Source: Streptomyces minutiscleroticus (GTDB taxonomy: Bacteria > Actinomycetota > Actinomycetes > Streptomycetales > Streptomycetaceae). Taken from it: DNA of 42,572 nt. The stretch's first letter is position 1; the number at the start of each line of letters is the position of its first letter. Location: NCBI RefSeq assembly GCF_014650875.1, contig NZ_BMVU01000055.1, positions 1 through 42,572 of the forward strand, in the 5' to 3' direction. The translations under genes and the position numbers were made by a program. A model generated the notes under the pieces. That model ran no database searches. It was not told where the DNA came from and saw only the letters and a list, made by a program, of their open reading frames with translations. This document shows, piece after piece, positions 38,972 through 42,572 of this stretch.

Positions 38972-40363
38972 GTGAACGCGCCCGCCACCACCGAGCTGCC
39001 CGTCATCGTGATCGGCGCCGGACCCGCCGGTCTGGCCGCCGCCGCCCACCTGCTCGAGCGCGGCATCGAGCCCCTGGTCCTCGAAGCCGGGCCTGCCGCC
39101 GGCGCAGCGGTGCGCGAGTGGTCGCACGTGCGGCTGTTCTCCACCTGGGGCGAGGTCGTCGACCCGGCCGCCGAGAAGCTGCTCGCCCCCACCGGCTGGA
39201 CCCGCCCCGACCCGGCGACCTACCCCTCCGGCGGCGACTGGTGCGAGCAGTACCTGCAGCCGCTCGCCGAGGCCCTCGGCGAGCGCGTACGCACTGGTGC
39301 CGAGGTCACCGGGGTCTCCCGGGCCGGCCGGGACCGGATCGTCGACGCCGACCGCGACGTCCAGCCCTTCGTCGTCCACGTCACCTACACCGACGGCTGC
39401 GAGGAACGGCTGTTTGCCCGCGCGGTCATCGACGCCTCCGGCACGTGGACCACGCCGTCTCCGGCCGGCGGCAGCGGTCTGTCCGCGCTCGGCGAGAAGG
39501 CCGCCGCGGACCGGATCACCTACCGCGTCCCGGACCTGAAGGACCCCGCCGTCCGGGCCCGGTACGCGGGCAAGCGCACCGCCGTGATCGGCTCGGGCGC
39601 CTCCGCCTTCACCGCTCTCGCCTACCTCGCCGACCTCGCCAAGTCCGACGACGGTGCGGGAACGAAGGGCGTGTGGATCCTGCGCCGCGGCATCTCCGGC
39701 TCCACCTTCGGCGGCGGCGAAGCCGACCAGCTCCCCGCCCGCGGCGCCCTGGGCCTGGCGGCGAAGGCCGCCGTCGACGAGGGCCACGCGGACGCGGTCA
39801 CCGGTTTCCGCACAGAAGCGATCGAGCGGGCAGACGACGGCCGCCTGATCCTGGTCGGCGAGGACGGCCGCCGCCTGGACCCGGTCGACGAGGTCATCGT
39901 CCTGACCGGCTTCCGCCCCGACCTGTCCTTCCTCGACGAGCTGCGCCTCGGGCTCGACGAGCGCCTCCAGGCGCCCGTCGCCCTGGCACCGCTGATCGAC
40001 CCCAACCAGCACTCCTGCGGCACCGTCTACCCCCACGGCCACCGCGAGCTCTCCCACCCCGAACAGGGCATCTACCTGGTCGGCATGAAGTCCTACGGCC
40101 GCGCCCCCACGTTCCTCGCCATGACCGGCTACGAGCAGGTCCGCTCCGTCGCCGCCGCGATCGCCGGCGACCTCGACGCCGCCGACCGCGTCGAACTGAC
40201 CCTGCCCGAGACCGGAGTCTGCGGCGGCGCCGGCCTTTTCGACGCCCCCGAATCCGACCAGAGCGGCGGCTGCTGCGCCCCGGCGCCCCAGCTCGGCACC
40301 CCGGTGGCCGTCGGTGCCACCGCAGCCGAGGAGGCTCCGGCGGGCGGCTGTTGCGGCTCGTGA
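38972..40363 (+). CDS. FAD-dependent oxidoreductase with Cys-Cys tail, 463 aa
   Basis: GTG 38972 follows AAGGAG. FAD-binding IVIGAGPAGLAAAAHLLERG (about 12-31), NAD(P)-binding TAVIGSGASAFTALAYLADL (about 205-224) and the VIVLTGFRPDLSFLDELRLG motif. The C-terminal 45 residues are unusual: two CC pairs, GGCCAPAP and GGCCGS, in a flexible Gly/Ala-rich tail with a further VCGGAG, suited to binding thiophilic metals such as As(III). Presumably an arsenical redox enzyme. Stop overlaps the MFS start. Confidence 0.8.
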   Translation: MNAPATTELPVIVIGAGPAGLAAAAHLLERGIEPLVLEAGPAAGAAVREWSHVRLFSTWGEVVDPAAEKLLAPTGWTRPDPATYPSGGDWCEQYLQPLAEALGERVRTGAEVTGVSRAGRDRIVDADRDVQPFVVHVTYTDGCEERLFARAVIDASGTWTTPSPAGGSGLSALGEKAAADRITYRVPDLKDPAVRARYAGKRTAVIGSGASAFTALAYLADLAKSDDGAGTKGVWILRRGISGSTFGGGEADQLPARGALGLAAKAAVDEGHADAVTGFRTEAIERADDGRLILVGEDGRRLDPVDEVIVLTGFRPDLSFLDELRLGLDERLQAPVALAPLIDPNQHSCGTVYPHGHRELSHPEQGIYLVGMKSYGRAPTFLAMTGYEQVRSVAAAIAGDLDAADRVELTLPETGVCGGAGLFDAPESDQSGGCCAPAPQLGTPVAVGATAAEEAPAGGCCGS

Positions 40364-41607
40364 CCGACCTCAACACCTCAGCCCGCGGGGCCGCGACCGG
40401 ATCGGGGGACCGGTCGCGGCCCCGCGCCGCCCTGCCCGCACTCTGCCTGACGCAGATCACCAGCTGGGGCATCGTCTACTACGCCTTCCCCGTCCTGAAC
40501 CCCGAGATCACGCACGCGACTGGCTGGTCGGCGGGCGCGACCACCGCGGCCTTCTCGCTCGCCCTCGTCGTCTCGGCCCTCGCAGGAATCCGCGTCGGCC
40601 GGGTCCTGGACCGGCGCGGCCCGCGCGCCGTCATGACCGCCGGCTCCGTCCTCGGCACCGTCAGCCTGCTACTCGTGGCCTTGGCCCCCAACCTGCCTGT
40701 CTTCTTCGCCGGTTGGGCCCTCGCCGGACTCGCAATGGCGACCACGTTCTACCAGCCCGCCTTCGCCGCCCTCACCCGCTGGTGGGCCCCCGACCACGTC
40801 CGCGCGCTCACCATCGTCACACTCGCCGGCGGACTCGCCTCCACCGTCTTCGCACCCCTGACCGCCCTGCTCGCCGAGCACCTCTCCTGGCGGCACACCT
40901 ACCTGGCCCTCGCCGGACTGCTCGCCGCCCTGACCATCCCCGCGCACACCCTGGCGCTGCGTGCACCCTGGCCGCCCGCCCCACCTGCCGCGCGGGGCAT
41001 CACCGACGGGGCCACGCCCGTCGTCAGAAGCCGCCCGTTCTGGCTTCTGGCCGCTGCGTTCACCGTGTCGGCGTTCGCGATGTACGCCGTGGTCGTCGCC
41101 CTCGTCCCGCTGCTGCTCGAACGCGGCTACTCAACCGCCCAGGCCGCCTGGGTCCTCGGCATCGGCGGCGCCGGACAGACGCTGGGACGCACCCTGTACG
41201 CGGGCCTCGCCCGGCGTACGACCGCGACCACGCGCACCACGGTCCTCATCACCCTGGGCGGCTTCACCACCATCGCCTTCGCCGTGACGCCAGGCCCATA
41301 CGTCCTGCTGATCGCCGTATCGGTCGCGGCCGGCATGGTGCGCGGCAACCTCACCCTGCTCCAGGCCACCGCGGTCACCGACCGCTGGGGCCACACCCAC
41401 TACGGCCGTCTCTCCGGCCTCCTCGCGGCCCCGGCTACCACCGCCGCGGCACTCGCTCCCTTCGCCGGCGCCGCACTCGCGCCCCTCCTCGGCGGCTATC
41501 CCCACCTCTTCGGGCTGCTGGCCACCGCATCGCTCCTTGCCGCGCTCATCGCCACCTGCTCAGACCCCACCGGGATGCGCAAGGAGCCACGCTCCTCGTC
41601 AAGCTGA
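40360..41607 (+). CDS. MFS transporter, 415 aa
   Basis: GTG 40360 overlaps the upstream stop; no later start codon suits the homologous region, which begins near LPALCLTQITSWGIVYYAFP (about 29-48). Twelve membrane segments are expected, with the MFS loop motif GRVLDRRGPRAVMTAGS after helix 2. The C-terminus is short and cytoplasmic. Substrate unknown; the position suggests efflux of an arsenical product made by the preceding oxidoreductase. The N-terminal 28 residues are encoded across a 17-bp inverted repeat. Confidence 0.8.
   Translation: MTDLNTSARGAATGSGDRSRPRAALPALCLTQITSWGIVYYAFPVLNPEITHATGWSAGATTAAFSLALVVSALAGIRVGRVLDRRGPRAVMTAGSVLGTVSLLLVALAPNLPVFFAGWALAGLAMATTFYQPAFAALTRWWAPDHVRALTIVTLAGGLASTVFAPLTALLAEHLSWRHTYLALAGLLAALTIPAHTLALRAPWPPAPPAARGITDGATPVVRSRPFWLLAAAFTVSAFAMYAVVVALVPLLLERGYSTAQAAWVLGIGGAGQTLGRTLYAGLARRTTATTRTTVLITLGGFTTIAFAVTPGPYVLLIAVSVAAGMVRGNLTLLQATAVTDRWGHTHYGRLSGLLAAPATTAAALAPFAGAALAPLLGGYPHLFGLLATASLLAALIATCSDPTGMRKEPRSSSS
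40384..40426 (+). repeat. 17-bp perfect inverted repeat inside the MFS gene start
   Basis: Arms 40384-40400 and 40410-40426 pair perfectly over 17 bp around a 9-nt loop. It lies 21 bp after the upstream gene's stop, where a terminator would be expected, but inside the MFS frame. It may reduce MFS expression or act as an attenuator. Confidence 0.7.
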
Positions 41608-41689
41608 CGGGGACCACCGCCCCCGCGAACTCGCTCCTGGATCCCTCTCCACGACGATCTGGCGAGCGGGTTCTCCGTTCCACCACTCC

Positions 41690-41716
41690 GGGAATCCGCG
41701 AACCCGCGCGCTTCCG
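41690..41716 (+). repeat. 27-bp junction repeat, copy 3
   Basis: GGGAATCCGCGAACC-CGCGCGCTTCCG. It lies between the arsenic module and a 5'-truncated backbone gene and is read in frame as ESANPRAS into that gene. Two mismatches to copy 1. Confidence 0.75.
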
Positions 41717-42192
41717 CCTGTGGGGACAAGAAACGGCCCCATCCGGGCGTGAACGAGTACGGCAACGCGCATGCGGGCTACCCCGCCGGCGAGCTGTACA
41801 TCGGCGACTACCACCTCTCGCTGCGCCGGGCGGCAGACGCCCTCACCGACTTGTCGCTGATCCGGATCCTGTCCGCGCTGCACGGGCTGGTGGACCTCAA
41901 GCGGCCGCTGCTCCCCTACAACGTGCGCCCCGGCGACCCGAAGGCCATCACCCCCGAGAAGGTCGCCGTGCACGCCGCCCGCCTCGGAGTCCACGACGCC
42001 GACGTGATCTTCCTCGGGGGCCAGGACTACATCAGGCTGCTGCGCCCGTGCGTCCCGCACCTGTTCACGCCGCTGTCGGGCGGCATGCACCACCAGCGCG
42101 GCCAGTGCCGGCAGGCCCGCGAACAATCCGAGCTCCGCCGGCAGTGGTGGCAGGCGGCCGCCGACCTGCATGCCGCCCACCACCCGGCCTGA
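41692..42192 (+). pseudogene. DUF6884-type protein, 5'-truncated
   Basis: Right after the repeat the frame reads A-CGDKKRPHPGV, then PAGELYIGDYHLSLRRAADA, LIRILSALHGLVDLKRPLLP and DADVIFLGGQDYIRLL, the order seen in DUF6884 proteins (C-G-x-K-K, AGELY, LSA.HGLV, V.FLGG). Family members normally start a few residues before the C-G motif, so only the start region is missing. GTG 41749 could allow translation of a shortened product (147 aa) without the CGDKK motif. It lies 51 bp before a PP-loop gene. Function of the family is not established. Confidence 0.65.
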
Positions 42193-42243
42193 GGCCGTCC
42201 GTCCCCGCCCCAACGTTTCGTTCTCGCTCTCCTTGGAGGAGCC

Positions 42244-42572
42244 GTGTCCGTACATTCCACCGTCTGCCCGGCCAGCCGCCCCGATCTGGCCGCCTACGAC
42301 CTCCTTGCCCTGCAGCTGTCCGGCGGCAAGGACAGCAACCTCACGGCCTGGGCGTTCATGCAGGACGCCGCGGCGGCCGGCGTCACCGACCGGGTGATCA
42401 GCTACCACGCCACACTCGGACCGCTGGAGTGGCCCGCCGTCTCCTACCGGGGCACCCTCTATCCGTCGATGTCCTCGCTCGCCGCCGCCCAGAGCGCGGC
42501 CTACGGCATCCCCGCCCACCGGCACGTGGAGGTCGCCCGGCCCGCGTTCCTGCTCACCGAGATCGCCGCCTA
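42244..42572 (+). CDS. PP-loop ATPase / PAPS-reductase-like protein, partial
   Basis: GTG 42244 follows TTGGAGGA. The N-terminal LLALQLSGGKDSNLTAWAFM carries the SGGKDS PP-loop that binds ATP in N-type ATP pyrophosphatases and PAPS reductases. VISYHATLGPLEWP follows. The gene runs off the window at 42572, after about 109 codons. Phage and plasmid members act in nucleotide or sulphur chemistry, including DNA modification; no specific role can be assigned here. Confidence 0.8.
   Translation, partial: MSVHSTVCPASRPDLAAYDLLALQLSGGKDSNLTAWAFMQDAAAAGVTDRVISYHATLGPLEWPAVSYRGTLYPSMSSLAAAQSAAYGIPAHRHVEVARPAFLLTEIAA

Noticed and set aside
38887..41607. A single 906-codon protein covering the FAD oxidoreductase and MFS genes
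   Set aside because: The first 490 codons are the wrong frame of the FAD gene (Arg/Pro-rich). The true MFS product begins at GTG 40360.

Overview
The window looks like part of a Streptomyces (or close actinomycete) accessory replicon, most likely a plasmid. The DNA is very GC-rich with strong third-position GC bias, GTG starts are common, and intergenic hairpins lack U-tracts. There is a ParB-like protein, an SSB and a DprA-like protein, and an arsenic cluster in the arsRBO/arsCT order described for a Streptomyces linear plasmid. No rRNA, tRNA, CRISPR array, replication initiator or conjugation gene is visible.

Region A (1-18848) is a plasmid backbone coded entirely on the + strand. A gene-free, palindrome-rich start (1-636) and a set of 12-bp iterons lead into seven transcription units. 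Each unit is headed by a near-identical promoter (-35 TTSACM-like, 16-17 bp spacer, -10 TATTAT or TAGTAT). Most promoters carry an upstream box GCAGGTCA-N2-GGGTGGGTT, and six are followed within about 9-13 bp of the -10 by a hairpin whose sequence differs each time. The units encode about 28 mostly uncharacterised small proteins, plus a DUF932 protein, a ParB-like protein, an SSB and a DprA-like protein. Two backbone genes carry frameshifts.

Region B (18849-26966) is an inserted catabolic-type cluster: alpha/beta hydrolase and PucR-type regulator on the minus strand, facing a DUF3556 membrane protein, an acyl-CoA synthetase and a phytoene-desaturase-type FAD oxidoreductase on the plus strand. 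Its left edge truncates the dprA-like gene. Its right edge is a 27-bp repeat followed by the 3' end of another gene.

Region C/D (26967-32803) holds backbone remnants, then a mixed cargo: a protein with the full signature of the eukaryotic Hsp90 co-chaperone p23, a degenerate tyrosine-recombinase-like protein, a two-domain glyoxalase-like protein, thiol peroxidase, a probable ML (MD-2/NPC2-like) domain protein, a small secreted protein, and a 3' fragment of a second recombinase copy.

Region E (32874-41607) is a double arsenic-resistance module. The first part is arsC-trxB divergent from arsR-acr3-arsO. The second is arsN1, a second arsR, a flavoprotein monooxygenase, and a divergent FAD oxidoreductase with a Cys-Cys-rich tail followed by an MFS transporter. 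A 12-bp sequence in the second arsR promoter recurs in the divergent flavoprotein promoter region, suggesting shared control.

Region F (41690-end) returns to backbone: a DUF6884-type gene cut at its 5' end by the same 27-bp repeat, then the start of a PP-loop (SGGKDS) ATPase that runs off the window.

The main observations are the shared promoter-plus-hairpin architecture of the backbone, the eukaryote-type p23 and ML-like genes in the cargo, and a 27-bp repeat sitting in the same orientation and reading frame at three truncated-gene junctions.
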